From assembly GCF_937936315.1 (NCBI RefSeq), contig NZ_CALGWU010000032.1, positions 1-64,000 of the forward strand: 64,000 nucleotides of DNA. Direction: 5' to 3'. Made by a program: the position numbers and the translations under genes. Numbering within the stretch: the first letter of the stretch is position 1; each line of letters starts with the position of its first letter. The notes beneath the pieces are model-generated. The model did no database searches. It was not told the DNA's origin and was given only the letters and a program-made list of their open reading frames with translations. The DNA is from an uncultured Capnocytophaga sp. (lineage in GTDB: Bacteria; Bacteroidota; Bacteroidia; Flavobacteriales; Flavobacteriaceae). This document shows positions 27,290-35,948 of this stretch, piece after piece.

Positions 27290-28480
27290 TTATTGCAAAC
27301 TTTCTTTGATACGACGGATAGCTTCTCGCAAATCTTTCTCAGAAGCTGCATACGAGAAACGAATGCAATTAGCATCTCCAAAAGCTTCTCCTGTAACAGT
27401 AGCTACCATTGCCTCTTCTAATAGATATAAAGAAAAATCAGAAGCATTGTTTATAATGCGTCCTCTTAAGGTTTTACCAAAGAAAGATGATATATCTGGG
27501 AAAACATAGAAAGCTCCTTCAGGTATGTTGAGTTTAAAGCCTTCAATCTCATTTAAAAGTTCTAATACTAAGTCTCTCCGACGTTTGAACTCATCTACCA
27601 TATATTGTATTTTACTCTTAGGAGCTTTTAAAGCCGCAATAGAAGCTCGTTGCGCTATGGCATTAGTACCACTCGTTACTTGTCCTTGTACTTTAGCACA
27701 AGCTTTGGCAATCCATTCGGGGGCTCCCATATAACCTATACGCCAGCCTGTCATTGCAAACGCTTTAGACATTCCATTTACCGTAATAGTACGTTCATAA
27801 AGACCATTAATTTCAGCAACACTAGTTATTCTCTCATTGGTGAAGTTGATGTATTCATAAATTTCGTCAGAAAGGATGAAAATATGAGGATGTTTCCTAA
27901 GTACTACAGCAAGGGCTTCTAATTCGTCTTTGCTGTAGATAGAACCACTGGGGTTACAAGGGGTATTGAACCATACCATTTTAGTTTTAGGAGTAATAGC
28001 AGCTTCTAACTGAGCAGGAGTTATTTTGAAGTTATTCTCAATGGTTGTGTGAACCTTTATTGGAACACCTCCTGCCATTTTAGCTATTTCTTTATAACTC
28101 ACCCAATAAGGTGCAGGAAATATCACCTCATCTCCAGGGTTGAGCATCGCCAAGGCTACATTTGCCAAGCATTGTTTAGCTCCCGTAGAAACTACAATTT
28201 GTGAAGGTTTGTAACTGAGGTTGTTGTCTCGTTTGAACTTCTCACAAATTGCCTCTCTCAGCTCTAAATACCCGTCAATAGGTGTGTATTTGCTGTAATT
28301 TTGCTGTATAGCCTCAATAGCAGCCTCTTTTATAAAATCAGGAATATCAAAATCAGGTTCACCTAAGCTAAGACCGATGATATCCTTGCCTTCAGCTTTG
28401 AGTTCTCGTGTTTTAGCTGCCATTCCTAAGGTAGCTGAAACTTCCATAGCGTTGATACGGTCGGATAAATACTGTTTCAT
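27290..28480 (-). CDS. Class I PLP-dependent aminotransferase, aspartate aminotransferase-like
   Basis: A 396-residue fold-type I transaminase. The PLP lysine is in TVNGMSKAFAMTGWRIGY, the substrate-binding NPSG in NTPCNPSGSIY, and the distal Arg in NCIRFSYA. Closest in style to the Ib AspAT group (SLGEPDFDIP start), which transfers amino groups between aspartate and 2-oxoglutarate; some members prefer other amino acids or prephenate. Last gene of a six-gene minus-strand run with gaps of about 3-31 nt. Confidence 0.9.
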   Translation of the reverse strand: MKQYLSDRINAMEVSATLGMAAKTRELKAEGKDIIGLSLGEPDFDIPDFIKEAAIEAIQQNYSKYTPIDGYLELREAICEKFKRDNNLSYKPSQIVVSTGAKQCLANVALAMLNPGDEVIFPAPYWVSYKEIAKMAGGVPIKVHTTIENNFKITPAQLEAAITPKTKMVWFNTPCNPSGSIYSKDELEALAVVLRKHPHIFILSDEIYEYINFTNERITSVAEINGLYERTITVNGMSKAFAMTGWRIGYMGAPEWIAKACAKVQGQVTSGTNAIAQRASIAALKAPKSKIQYMVDEFKRRRDLVLELLNEIEGFKLNIPEGAFYVFPDISSFFGKTLRGRIINNASDFSLYLLEEAMVATVTGEAFGDANCIRFSYAASEKDLREAIRRIKESLQ

Positions 28481-28494
28481 ATCGTTTTGTTATT

Positions 28495-29319
28495 TTATTT
28501 TAGTTGTAATTGTACCCATACAGGTAAGTGGTCAGAGGGATAGAGAGCATCAATGCGGGTTTCTATAATTTTGTATTGTTTGACTTTAATAGATTTTTCT
28601 GTAAAAATGAAATCTATATGTCCTTTCAGTGGCTCATCGGTTTTAAAGGCATTGAAAGTACCCATATTAGGAGTTTTGTTAGTGGGAGATAACTGAGTAT
28701 CATACAGCTGTGTTGCTATCTTTTGTACAGCAGGATGTTCTGTAGGGAGATTGAAGTCACCCATTAAAATAACTTTTCCATTTTTGGCAATTTCTTTGAT
28801 TTTTTGTAAAACCAAGTCAGCACTTTGTATTTGAGCTACTTTGCCTTCGTGGTCAAAATGAAGATTGAATACCCAAAAGGTTGTTTTCTTGTCTTTGAGT
28901 TTCACCCAAGAACAGATGCGATTACAGCAAGTAGCATCCCAACCTAAGGAAGGGACATCAGGTGTTTGAGAGAGCCAAAAGTTACCTTTATCAAGTAAGA
29001 CAAAACGATTTTTTTTGAAGAAGATAGCTGAATGTTCACCAGCTTCTTTACCATCATCACGTCCCACACCTTCACGCTGATAGGTAGGAAAACGCTCTTC
29101 CAAGAATTTAAGCTGATGAGCTAAGGCTTCTTGTACCCCAAAGATATCAGGATTTGCATCATTGATAATGGTAAATACCTTTTCTTTTCTATTGCCTTCT
29201 GTCCAAGAGTTTATACCATCGTAGTTGTTGTCATAGCGAATGTTATAAGTCATTACGCTTAAGTTTTGTGCTACAGTAAGAGCGGGTAAAATACATAAAA
29301 TAAATAATAATTGTTTCAT
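28495..29319 (-). CDS. Secreted endonuclease/exonuclease/phosphatase family protein
   Basis: A 274-residue protein from ATG 29319, with a signal peptide MKQLLFILCILPALTVAQ. The EEP (DNase I-like) fold motifs are visible: LSVMTYNIRYDN, FGVQEAL (metal Glu), FNLHFDHEG, MGDFNLP, and the C-terminal YPSDHLPVWVQL (catalytic Asp-His). An ATG 45 nt upstream would bury the signal peptide, so I prefer 29319. Probable periplasmic or secreted phosphodiesterase; nucleic acid and lipid or sugar phosphates cannot be told apart. Follows a small lipoprotein gene. Confidence 0.88.
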   Translation of the reverse strand: MKQLLFILCILPALTVAQNLSVMTYNIRYDNNYDGINSWTEGNRKEKVFTIINDANPDIFGVQEALAHQLKFLEERFPTYQREGVGRDDGKEAGEHSAIFFKKNRFVLLDKGNFWLSQTPDVPSLGWDATCCNRICSWVKLKDKKTTFWVFNLHFDHEGKVAQIQSADLVLQKIKEIAKNGKVILMGDFNLPTEHPAVQKIATQLYDTQLSPTNKTPNMGTFNAFKTDEPLKGHIDFIFTEKSIKVKQYKIIETRIDALYPSDHLPVWVQLQLK

Positions 29320-29350
29320 ATAAGTCAGATATTTTAAAGGTTGTATTTTA

Positions 29351-29614
29351 TTAATCTGGAGCATTATCTAACTCCGCTTCATCTATATAGAGATAGCAAT
29401 CGGCAATAGATACTTCAGCTAAAGGAATAAAATTTGAAGAGCGCATCACTTTTGTAAGCCATTCTTCACAGGAAAGTTGTTCTTTTTGAGAAATGGTATC
29501 AGAAATAGAGGTAGACAGTTCCTTTTCTGAGGTTTCTTCTTTAGATTTTTGTTTGCAAGAAGAAATCAGTAAGATACAACATAAGAAGATAAAATAATTA
29601 ATTATGTTCTTCAT
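29351..29614 (-). CDS. Small hypothetical lipoprotein
   Basis: An 87-residue protein from ATG 29614, with a lipoprotein signal KNIINYFIFLCCILLISSC and a polar Lys/Glu/Ser-rich mature part ending ELDNAPD. An alternative ATG at 29623 overlaps the preceding stop as TAATG, which could allow translational coupling. The family is unknown to me. It sits between a lipoprotein M14 peptidase and a secreted EEP protein, all three predicted to leave the cytoplasm. Confidence 0.7.
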   Translation of the reverse strand: MKNIINYFIFLCCILLISSCKQKSKEETSEKELSTSISDTISQKEQLSCEEWLTKVMRSSNFIPLAEVSIADCYLYIDEAELDNAPD

Positions 29615-29622
29615 AATACACA

Positions 29623-30975
29623 TTACTCTTTTCGGTAAATTGGATAAATAATTTTATTTTCTTCTTGTACTCCTTCTCCAAAAATACTATCAAAAAAGTT
29701 CCAGTTGAAGAAAGAATCAGCAGCAGTAGGTTCCAAGGTTTCTAACAAATATCGTTTGGCAAATTGTGAAGTAGGTATCACATAATCACCTTTGTAAAAC
29801 TGCATTTTTTCTTTATGATTACTCACTTGGGTGTCAAAATGTAAATAATGCCCTTCAAATGGATGTGTTATAGTCTTAAAGTCTTCTATTTGATAATAAT
29901 TTACATTCATCAAAGTATCTTTTGTGAGCTCTTTCATTTCTATATTGTGAGCGTTGAGTCGTGCAATTACTTGTTGCCACGCTTTGGGGATTATGTAGTA
30001 TTCAGGCGATACTTCTTTAGCATCAGTCTGAGCTTGTTTTATTTTTAGTTGTTTAATGTACTGATTATCAGCGTCGGCAACTTCTATAATAGTTTTCATA
30101 GTTTCATAGTTAGCTTCTACGCGTTGTTTATATGATTGAAATATGTGAGTATTCAAGCGAACACCTATACAATTCCAAAGTGAAGCATAGCCAATAGAAT
30201 TGTTTGCTCTACCGATAGTTTCATCAACAATTAAACGTCGAAAAGGTTTGTGGAACGTATCTTTTTTGAAAATATCACTTCGGTTCAAGAGGGGATCTGC
30301 AAGGTGTGGTTCTAACACATTGTCAATATAACCACTTAGGAAAGATCCTAATTTTTGTTTATCAGAAAACGAGTAGCTAAGTGTATATTGATATTCTTCT
30401 TTTCGGCTTACTTGGTTGTCTATAAAAATATCGGGTTGTACTTCTTGAAAGATTTTAGCGAAAGATAAAGTATTTTCTACATCAGCTTTTACAAAATCGT
30501 TGTCTAAATTATAATGGGCAGCACTCTCTTTCCTATTTTCTTGCATTCCTACTATATTATAGGCAGGAATGGTTACTACCATCACATTCCCAGAAAGTTT
30601 GATTTCATTCTGGGCTAAATTACGGAAAAGCAACATCGTAGCGTCCACACCGTCAGGTTCATTGCCGTGAACTGCATTGTTGATGAAGATAATAGTTCGT
30701 TCTTTGCGGTATTTATTGAAGTTAAATTCAGCATCAGGGCTGTATATCACCAAATGTAAGGGTACACCATTGTCAGTTTGTCCCATTGTTTTGAAAGATA
30801 TAGAAGCAAAGTCTTGCGAAAGTTGTTTGTAATAATCAATCACTTCCTCATACGAAGAGCTTTTTAAACCATCTTTATTTTCAAAAGGAGTTTCATATTT
30901 CTCAGGTGATGAAAAAAAAGGAGTTTCGCAACTTGCGAGGAGTAAGGCTGATAGTATGTAGGTGATATATTTCAT
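29623..30975 (-). CDS. M14-family metallocarboxypeptidase, lipoprotein
   Basis: A 450-residue protein from ATG 30975 (MKYITYILSALLLASC, lipobox LLASC); a start 9 nt upstream is possible. The M14 zinc signature is in NNAVHGNEPDGVDA (His and Glu of HxxE). The peptidase domain covers about 50-300, and the C-terminal part holds a sandwich-like region. Likely cell-envelope peptidase of the family often called 'M14 family zinc carboxypeptidase'. I could not place the third zinc His or the catalytic Glu with certainty. Same operon as pncA. Confidence 0.85.
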   Translation of the reverse strand: MKYITYILSALLLASCETPFFSSPEKYETPFENKDGLKSSSYEEVIDYYKQLSQDFASISFKTMGQTDNGVPLHLVIYSPDAEFNFNKYRKERTIIFINNAVHGNEPDGVDATMLLFRNLAQNEIKLSGNVMVVTIPAYNIVGMQENRKESAAHYNLDNDFVKADVENTLSFAKIFQEVQPDIFIDNQVSRKEEYQYTLSYSFSDKQKLGSFLSGYIDNVLEPHLADPLLNRSDIFKKDTFHKPFRRLIVDETIGRANNSIGYASLWNCIGVRLNTHIFQSYKQRVEANYETMKTIIEVADADNQYIKQLKIKQAQTDAKEVSPEYYIIPKAWQQVIARLNAHNIEMKELTKDTLMNVNYYQIEDFKTITHPFEGHYLHFDTQVSNHKEKMQFYKGDYVIPTSQFAKRYLLETLEPTAADSFFNWNFFDSIFGEGVQEENKIIYPIYRKE

Positions 30976-30992
30976 TTTATACAATTCATTTT

Positions 30993-31367
30993 TTACTTTT
31001 CAGTATCTGATACCCAATAGTATTTCCCATATTTTTCATTAGGAAGTATTTTTATAAGCCATTTTGTATTGGTATATGTTCCTGTTTCATTCAAAACTAC
31101 AATACCATCAGCTAATAGATTATCTGGATTATTATTTTTATCAGAGTCAAAATCAAAAACAGAAACTTGCATTCCTTCTTTCAAACTTATTTCATTGCCA
31201 TTAGAATCTGTTTTTATATCAGCTTGTGATAAAAAATATAAATCCTCCCAAGGGGTATTAAAGTCTATCCATATTCTTGGTTTATCTAGCAAAGAAGGGT
31301 CACATTCAGCACCTTTTTGTACATATACAGTTGCACCTTCTCTCTGATATGAAATTATTTGAGCCAT
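30993..31367 (-). CDS. Hypothetical protein downstream of a short pncA
   Basis: A 124-residue acidic protein without signal peptide or membrane segment, rich in Asp, Asn, Tyr and Trp (WIDFNTPWEDLYFL, DFDSDKNNNPDN). I recognise no family. Composition and size resemble immunity-type or DUF proteins, but that is only impression. Its ATG follows the pncA stop after 3 nt, exactly where PncA lacks its usual C-terminal residues. Confidence 0.65.
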   Translation of the reverse strand: MAQIISYQREGATVYVQKGAECDPSLLDKPRIWIDFNTPWEDLYFLSQADIKTDSNGNEISLKEGMQVSVFDFDSDKNNNPDNLLADGIVVLNETGTYTNTKWLIKILPNEKYGKYYWVSDTEK

Positions 31368-31370
31368 TTC

Positions 31371-31907
31371 TTAATTAATAGATCTTATTCCTTTGTCAAA
31401 CAAACTTACTTTGTAGCCCAAGGCTTTAGCATCATTGGCACTATAAGCCACACAAAAATCACCTGCTAAACCACAAAATACGAGTTCTGTAATACCTTTG
31501 TCCTGCAAAAAGCCGTGCAACCCTGTATTATTAAGTTTGTTATTGTCGAAAAAAGCACTGTAACTATCTATTTCGGGGTTCATTCCTTTTCTAAAAATGG
31601 CTGAAATAGGTCTTATGTCGAGGTCTTTATGTAGTTGAGCACCAAAAGTCCCTTGCACACAATGATCTGGCCACAATATTTGTTCTATACCATTTAACTG
31701 AATTACATCAAAAGGCTTTTTACCCTTATGCTGACTTGCAAAACTTTTATGGGTAGTAGGGTGCCAATCCTGAGTAGCAACCACAAGGTCATAACCTTTC
31801 TGCATTTCTGCATTGATAAAAGGTATAATTTGATCTCCTTCTTTCACAGGTAAAGATCCTGTAGGCATAAAGTCATTTTGTACATCAATGATAATAAGTG
31901 CTTTCAT
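31371..31907 (-). CDS. pncA: PncA, nicotinamidase (C-terminally short)
   Basis: Hydrolyses nicotinamide to nicotinate for NAD recycling. At 178 residues it holds the catalytic triad D8, K107 and C152 (GDFCVAYSANDA) and the metal site D47, H49 and H82 (ATQDWHP, PDHCVQG). It ends at LFDKGIRSIN, roughly 20-30 residues before typical family ends, so the last helix or strand is missing. All catalytic residues remain, so activity is possible. First gene of a six-gene run reaching 27290; a TAATTTTG element at 31934-31927 is the likely promoter. Confidence 0.88.
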   Translation of the reverse strand: MKALIIIDVQNDFMPTGSLPVKEGDQIIPFINAEMQKGYDLVVATQDWHPTTHKSFASQHKGKKPFDVIQLNGIEQILWPDHCVQGTFGAQLHKDLDIRPISAIFRKGMNPEIDSYSAFFDNNKLNNTGLHGFLQDKGITELVFCGLAGDFCVAYSANDAKALGYKVSLFDKGIRSIN

Positions 31908-31926
31908 ATTGTTGTGAATTTGCGCC

Positions 31927-31934
31927 CAAAATTA
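31927..31934 (-). promoter_or_regulatory. TAnnTTTG element of pncA
   Basis: TAATTTTG on the minus strand, 19 nt before the pncA ATG. No -33 box recognised. It faces the divergent element at 31957. Confidence 0.45.
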
Positions 31935-31956
31935 CAATATTTTCTAATATTATTAC

Positions 31957-31964
31957 TATCTTTG
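31957..31964 (+). promoter_or_regulatory. TAnnTTTG element of the O-methyltransferase gene
   Basis: TATCTTTG, 20 nt before the ATG at 31985. No TTG at the usual distance. It supports the shorter start. Confidence 0.55.
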
Positions 31965-31984
31965 CCCTAAAAAATATTTCGCTA

Positions 31985-32626
31985 ATGCACTTTTTATCAG
32001 AAGATTTAGAAAATTATGCCAATGAACATACTGATAATGAGCCTATTTTATTGCAAGAGCTCAGTAAACGTACACACCTTACTGTACTTCAACCGCGAAT
32101 GATTAGTGGGCATTTACAAGGGCGTTTTCTCAGTTTGTTATCTAAGTTAGTACAGCCTAATGTTATTTTGGAAATAGGTACTTATACAGGCTATGCCACT
32201 CTTTGCTTGGCAGAAGGATTACCAGCTAATGGGGTATTACATACTATTGATATCAAAGAAGAACTTATCGACTTGCAACGTGAATTTTTTGATCGTAGTG
32301 GCTATGGAAGTCAAATAGTACAACATCTCGGTAAAGCTGCCGATATTATTCCTACTCTCAACACTACTTTCGACCTTGTTTTTATTGATGCTGATAAGCA
32401 AAACTACAGTCTTTATTTTGATTTGGTTATCGAAAAAATGAACCGAGGAGGCATCATTCTTTCGGATAATGTGTTGTGGAGTGGTAAGGTCGTAGAAGAA
32501 GTAAAACACAACGATAAGCATACTCAAGCACTAATGATATATAATCAGAAGTTAAAAGATGATTCACGGGTAGAGACAGTGTTATTGCCTATTCGTGACG
32601 GCATTACAGTATCAAGAGTAAAATAA
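31985..32626 (+). CDS. O-methyltransferase family 3 (class I SAM-dependent)
   Basis: A 213-residue protein from ATG 31985 (MHFLSEDLENYANEH). Motifs of the COMT/caffeoyl-CoA methyltransferase family: VILEIGTYTGYATLCLAEGL, VFIDADKQNYSLYFD with the metal-binding Asp, and ILSDNVLWSGKV. Acts on catechol-like or unknown hydroxyl substrates. An upstream in-frame start at 31898 precedes the promoter element and is rejected. Single-gene transcript, followed by the promoter of the HerA-like gene. Confidence 0.88.
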   Translation: MHFLSEDLENYANEHTDNEPILLQELSKRTHLTVLQPRMISGHLQGRFLSLLSKLVQPNVILEIGTYTGYATLCLAEGLPANGVLHTIDIKEELIDLQREFFDRSGYGSQIVQHLGKAADIIPTLNTTFDLVFIDADKQNYSLYFDLVIEKMNRGGIILSDNVLWSGKVVEEVKHNDKHTQALMIYNQKLKDDSRVETVLLPIRDGITVSRVK

Positions 32627-32633
32627 GAGAAAT

Positions 32634-32664
32634 TTGTATATTTCGATAAAAGTATGTATCTTTG
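32634..32664 (+). promoter_or_regulatory. Promoter of the HerA-like/ribBA/recN gene run
   Basis: TTG at 32634-32636, a 20-nt spacer, TATCTTTG at 32657-32664, 31 nt before the ATG at 32696. Confidence 0.75.
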
Positions 32665-32695
32665 TCGCTTGAAACACTTTAGATAACTAAACGAA

Positions 32696-34246
32696 ATGAC
32701 TAATATAGAATCTTTCAAAGAAACCATTACCAACAGCTATACTTTTAAAGGCGATGCTATCACTTTAGGTGGAGCAGTATATGAAGGGCAACCTATTGAA
32801 AATGCTTTAGTAAAACTACCTTTAAAAACTTTAAACCGCCACGGGCTTATTGCAGGAGCTACAGGTACAGGAAAAACTAAAACATTACAAGTAATTGCTG
32901 AAAATCTTTCTAAAAAAGGCGTTCCAGTACTTTTAATGGACCTGAAAGGTGATCTCAGTGGAATTGCAGCATCGGGTGAAGTAAAACCTTTTATTTTAGA
33001 ACGATTAGGTAAAATAGGATTAGACTTTCAACCACAAGCATTTCCTACTGAATTACTCACCATTTCAAACCAGAAAGGAGTGCGTATGCGTGCTACCATT
33101 TCAGAATTTGGAGCTGTATTGCTCTCGCGCATTTTGGATCTAAGTGATATACAAGAGGGCGTTCTTGCGGTTGTTTTTAAATATTGTGATGATCACGCAT
33201 TACCTCTTCTAGATCTTAAAGATCTTAAAAAAATTCTTCAATATGCTACTGAAGAGGGTAAAACGAGTTTTGAAAAAGAATATGGTTCTATCTCTAAAAC
33301 CTCTACTAGTGCAATCCTACGTAAATTAGTAGAGTTAGAACATCAAGGTGCAGAGCTCTTCTTTGGAGAACGTAGTTTTGAGCCCCAAGATTTGTTGCGT
33401 ACAAATAGCCAAGGTGAAGGCTATGTGAATATCATTAGACTTACTGATATACAAGATCGTCCTAAGATGTTCTCTACCTTTATGTTGAGTCTGTTGGCTG
33501 AAATATACACTACTTTCCCAGAAGTAGGTGATATGGAGAAACCAAAATTGGTTATCTTTATAGATGAAGCACATCTTATCTTCAACGAAGCCTCAAAAAC
33601 TCTCCTAAACCAATTAGAAAATATTGTAAAACTCATACGTTCTAAGGGCGTAGGATTGATATTTTGTACTCAAAATCCAACAGATATACCTGATGCAGTG
33701 CTCTCACAGTTAGGTATGAAAGTGCAACACTCACTTCGTGCATTCACAGCTAAAGATCGTAAAGCTATTAAGCTAATCGCTGAAAATTATCCTTCATCAG
33801 AATTTTACGACACTACAGAAACTCTTACAACACTTGGTACGGGAGAGGCTTTAGTGACGGCATTAAACGAAAAAGGAATCCCTACACCTTTGGTAGCCAC
33901 AATGATGCGTGCTCCTATGAGTAGAATGGATATACTTACCGATACCGAAATAGAAAACCTTGTAAATAACTCTGAATTAGTACGTAAATACAACGAAGTT
34001 ATCGATCGTGAAAGTGCTTATGAGTTACTCAATAAAAAAATTGAAGAAGTTAATGAGGAAGAACAAAAGCAAAAAGCAGCGAAAGAAGAGGCTGATAGGG
34101 CAGAAAAAGTAGAAAAAACATCATCTAACAACAATGCTAAAGCTCCAGCAAAACGCTCAGGACAAAATCCATTAATAAAAATGGTAACTAGTGCTACTTT
34201 TATACGAGGTGTATTAGGAATATTGAATAAAATTATTAAGAAATAA
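32696..34246 (+). CDS. DUF853 / HerA-like ATPase
   Basis: A 516-residue RecA-like ATPase of the HerA/FtsK superfamily, YjgR (DUF853) type. Walker A is GATGTGKTKT near 54-63, Walker B LVIFIDEAHLIF, followed by the sensor-like FCTQNPTDIP and the family segment GTGEALVTALNEKGIP. After about 435 comes a Lys/Glu/Ala-rich coiled-coil linker and a short basic C-terminal segment. The cellular role of this family is not established. Its stop overlaps the next ATG (TAATG). Confidence 0.88.
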   Translation: MTNIESFKETITNSYTFKGDAITLGGAVYEGQPIENALVKLPLKTLNRHGLIAGATGTGKTKTLQVIAENLSKKGVPVLLMDLKGDLSGIAASGEVKPFILERLGKIGLDFQPQAFPTELLTISNQKGVRMRATISEFGAVLLSRILDLSDIQEGVLAVVFKYCDDHALPLLDLKDLKKILQYATEEGKTSFEKEYGSISKTSTSAILRKLVELEHQGAELFFGERSFEPQDLLRTNSQGEGYVNIIRLTDIQDRPKMFSTFMLSLLAEIYTTFPEVGDMEKPKLVIFIDEAHLIFNEASKTLLNQLENIVKLIRSKGVGLIFCTQNPTDIPDAVLSQLGMKVQHSLRAFTAKDRKAIKLIAENYPSSEFYDTTETLTTLGTGEALVTALNEKGIPTPLVATMMRAPMSRMDILTDTEIENLVNNSELVRKYNEVIDRESAYELLNKKIEEVNEEEQKQKAAKEEADRAEKVEKTSSNNNAKAPAKRSGQNPLIKMVTSATFIRGVLGILNKIIKK

Positions 34247-34791
34247 TGAAAAAGTTTATCATCACCACTATAGCCTTGGTCGGGCTTATCGCTTGTAACA
34301 ACAACAAAAATAATTTTCTGATTACCAATAACAGCATAGGGGTACTTCAAAAAAATACACCTATACAAAAATTAGATTCTATTTTTGCTAAAGATTCAAT
34401 TGTAAATTCTAATGTGGAAGGAGAGTTGCGTTATGCGAGTTCTGAGCGCATTACAATCTTTAGTAAAGAAGGAAAAGAACTTCTTGAAATCACTCCTACT
34501 ACCAATGAAAAAGGCGTAGAAGTGATAGAGAGTGTATTAGTACTCTCTCCTTTGTATATTACCGAAAAAGGTATATCGTTAGAGAGTACTTTTAAAGATG
34601 TGAAGGATAAATATTCTGATTTAGAAATACAACCCTCTATCAGTAGTGTGCTTGTTACTCCTAAAGGTCAAAATTTCTATTTTACATTCGATAAAACTGC
34701 AATCAAAACTGCTTTCAGTCTTACTGATAATATCTCTAAGGATGATATAGAAGAGGGCGCTAAAATTAAACATATCACTATCAACTTTTAA
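34246..34791 (+). CDS. Hypothetical lipoprotein
   Basis: A 181-residue protein with lipoprotein signal MKKFIITTIALVGLIAC (Cys17) and a beta-rich mature domain. The segment SPLYITEKGISLESTFKDVK resembles the 'ligand-loop' of small envelope lipoproteins, but I assign no family. Translation is probably coupled to the upstream ATPase gene by the TAATG overlap; ribBA follows after 22 nt. Confidence 0.75.
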   Translation: MKKFIITTIALVGLIACNNNKNNFLITNNSIGVLQKNTPIQKLDSIFAKDSIVNSNVEGELRYASSERITIFSKEGKELLEITPTTNEKGVEVIESVLVLSPLYITEKGISLESTFKDVKDKYSDLEIQPSISSVLVTPKGQNFYFTFDKTAIKTAFSLTDNISKDDIEEGAKIKHITINF

Positions 34792-34813
34792 AGTTATATA
34801 TTATATAAAAAAA

Positions 34814-35938
34814 ATGAATAATTTTAAACTAAACAGCATAGAAGAAGCTGTAGAGGATATAAAAAAAGGAAAAGTAATCATTGTAGTAGATGATGAAAAC
34901 CGTGAAAATGAAGGAGACTTTATAGCAGCCGCTGAGAAAGTAACTCCAGAAATGATTAACTTTATGATTACTCACGGTCGCGGATTAGTATGTGCACCAC
35001 TTACTGAAAAAAGATGTGCAGAATTAGACCTACCGATGATGGTGCAGAACAATACTGTACTACACGAAACTCAGTTCACTGTATCAGTAGATTTAAAAGG
35101 AAATGGCTGTACTACAGGTATTTCGGCTTTCGATAGGGCTAAAACTATCCAAGCACTAGTAAATCCTGAAACTAAACCATTTGATTTAGGACGCCCTGGA
35201 CATATATTTCCACTCCGTGCTAAACAAGGAGGTGTGTTACGCCGTTCAGGACACACTGAAGCTGCTATAGACCTCACACGTATAGCAGGACTTTATCCTG
35301 CAGGTATTTTAGTAGAAATACTAAATGAAGATGGTACGATGGCTCGCTTGCCTCAATTGGTAGAAGTAGCTAAAAATTTTGACCTTAAAATCATATCTAT
35401 AGAAGACCTCATTGCCTATCGTATGCGTAAGGATACTTTAGTGGTAAAAAAAGAAGACTTCTTATTACAAACTCCTTATGGAGAATTTCGCTTACGTGCT
35501 TATGAGCAAACTACTAACAAACAAATCCATTTGGCATTTACAAAAGGTACTTGGAAAAACGATGAAGCTGTTCTCACTCGTGTACACGCTTCGTTTATTA
35601 GCAATGACATTTTAGAAGTCTTAGCTGGTGATAAAGATAATCCATTAGAACGTATCTTTAAAAAAATAAACGAGGAAGGCAAAGGTGCTGTAATTGTAAT
35701 CAATAAAGAAGGGTATTCTCAGAACCTATTACAACATATTGCTCAAATGAAAGAAAATCAAAAAGGAAATCCTCTACCTCAAATAGATAAAGACACTAAA
35801 GATATAGGTATGGGAGCTCAAATACTCAATGATTTAGGTATTCGCAAATTGCGATTGCTTAGCAATTCTAAAAATGCTTCAAATTATGTAGGTATGTCAG
35901 GCTACGGACTTGAAATCACGGAAGAAATTCCTTATTAA
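34814..35938 (+). CDS. ribBA: RibB-RibA fusion with degenerate GTP cyclohydrolase II domain
   Basis: The N-terminal 3,4-dihydroxy-2-butanone-4-phosphate synthase domain (1-about 205) is intact, with DDENRENEGD at 26-35 and GHTEAAIDL at 147-155. The C-terminal half aligns to GTP cyclohydrolase II but has lost the zinc cysteines (VRVHxECLTGD...RCDCG is here TRVHASFISNDILEVLAGD) and the RQEGRGIGL loop (here NKEGYSQNLLQHI). It should make the four-carbon riboflavin precursor only; an active RibA must be elsewhere. The 374-residue length is full. Member of the HerA-like/recN run. Confidence 0.92.
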   Translation: MNNFKLNSIEEAVEDIKKGKVIIVVDDENRENEGDFIAAAEKVTPEMINFMITHGRGLVCAPLTEKRCAELDLPMMVQNNTVLHETQFTVSVDLKGNGCTTGISAFDRAKTIQALVNPETKPFDLGRPGHIFPLRAKQGGVLRRSGHTEAAIDLTRIAGLYPAGILVEILNEDGTMARLPQLVEVAKNFDLKIISIEDLIAYRMRKDTLVVKKEDFLLQTPYGEFRLRAYEQTTNKQIHLAFTKGTWKNDEAVLTRVHASFISNDILEVLAGDKDNPLERIFKKINEEGKGAVIVINKEGYSQNLLQHIAQMKENQKGNPLPQIDKDTKDIGMGAQILNDLGIRKLRLLSNSKNASNYVGMSGYGLEITEEIPY

Positions 35939-35948
35939 AAACAAATTG

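Noticed and set aside
32696..34246. The HerA-like ATPase as part of a defence system.
   Set aside because: It lacks a partner nuclease such as NurA, SIR2 or DUF4297 and sits in a run with ribBA and recN; it fits the DUF853/YjgR housekeeping type.
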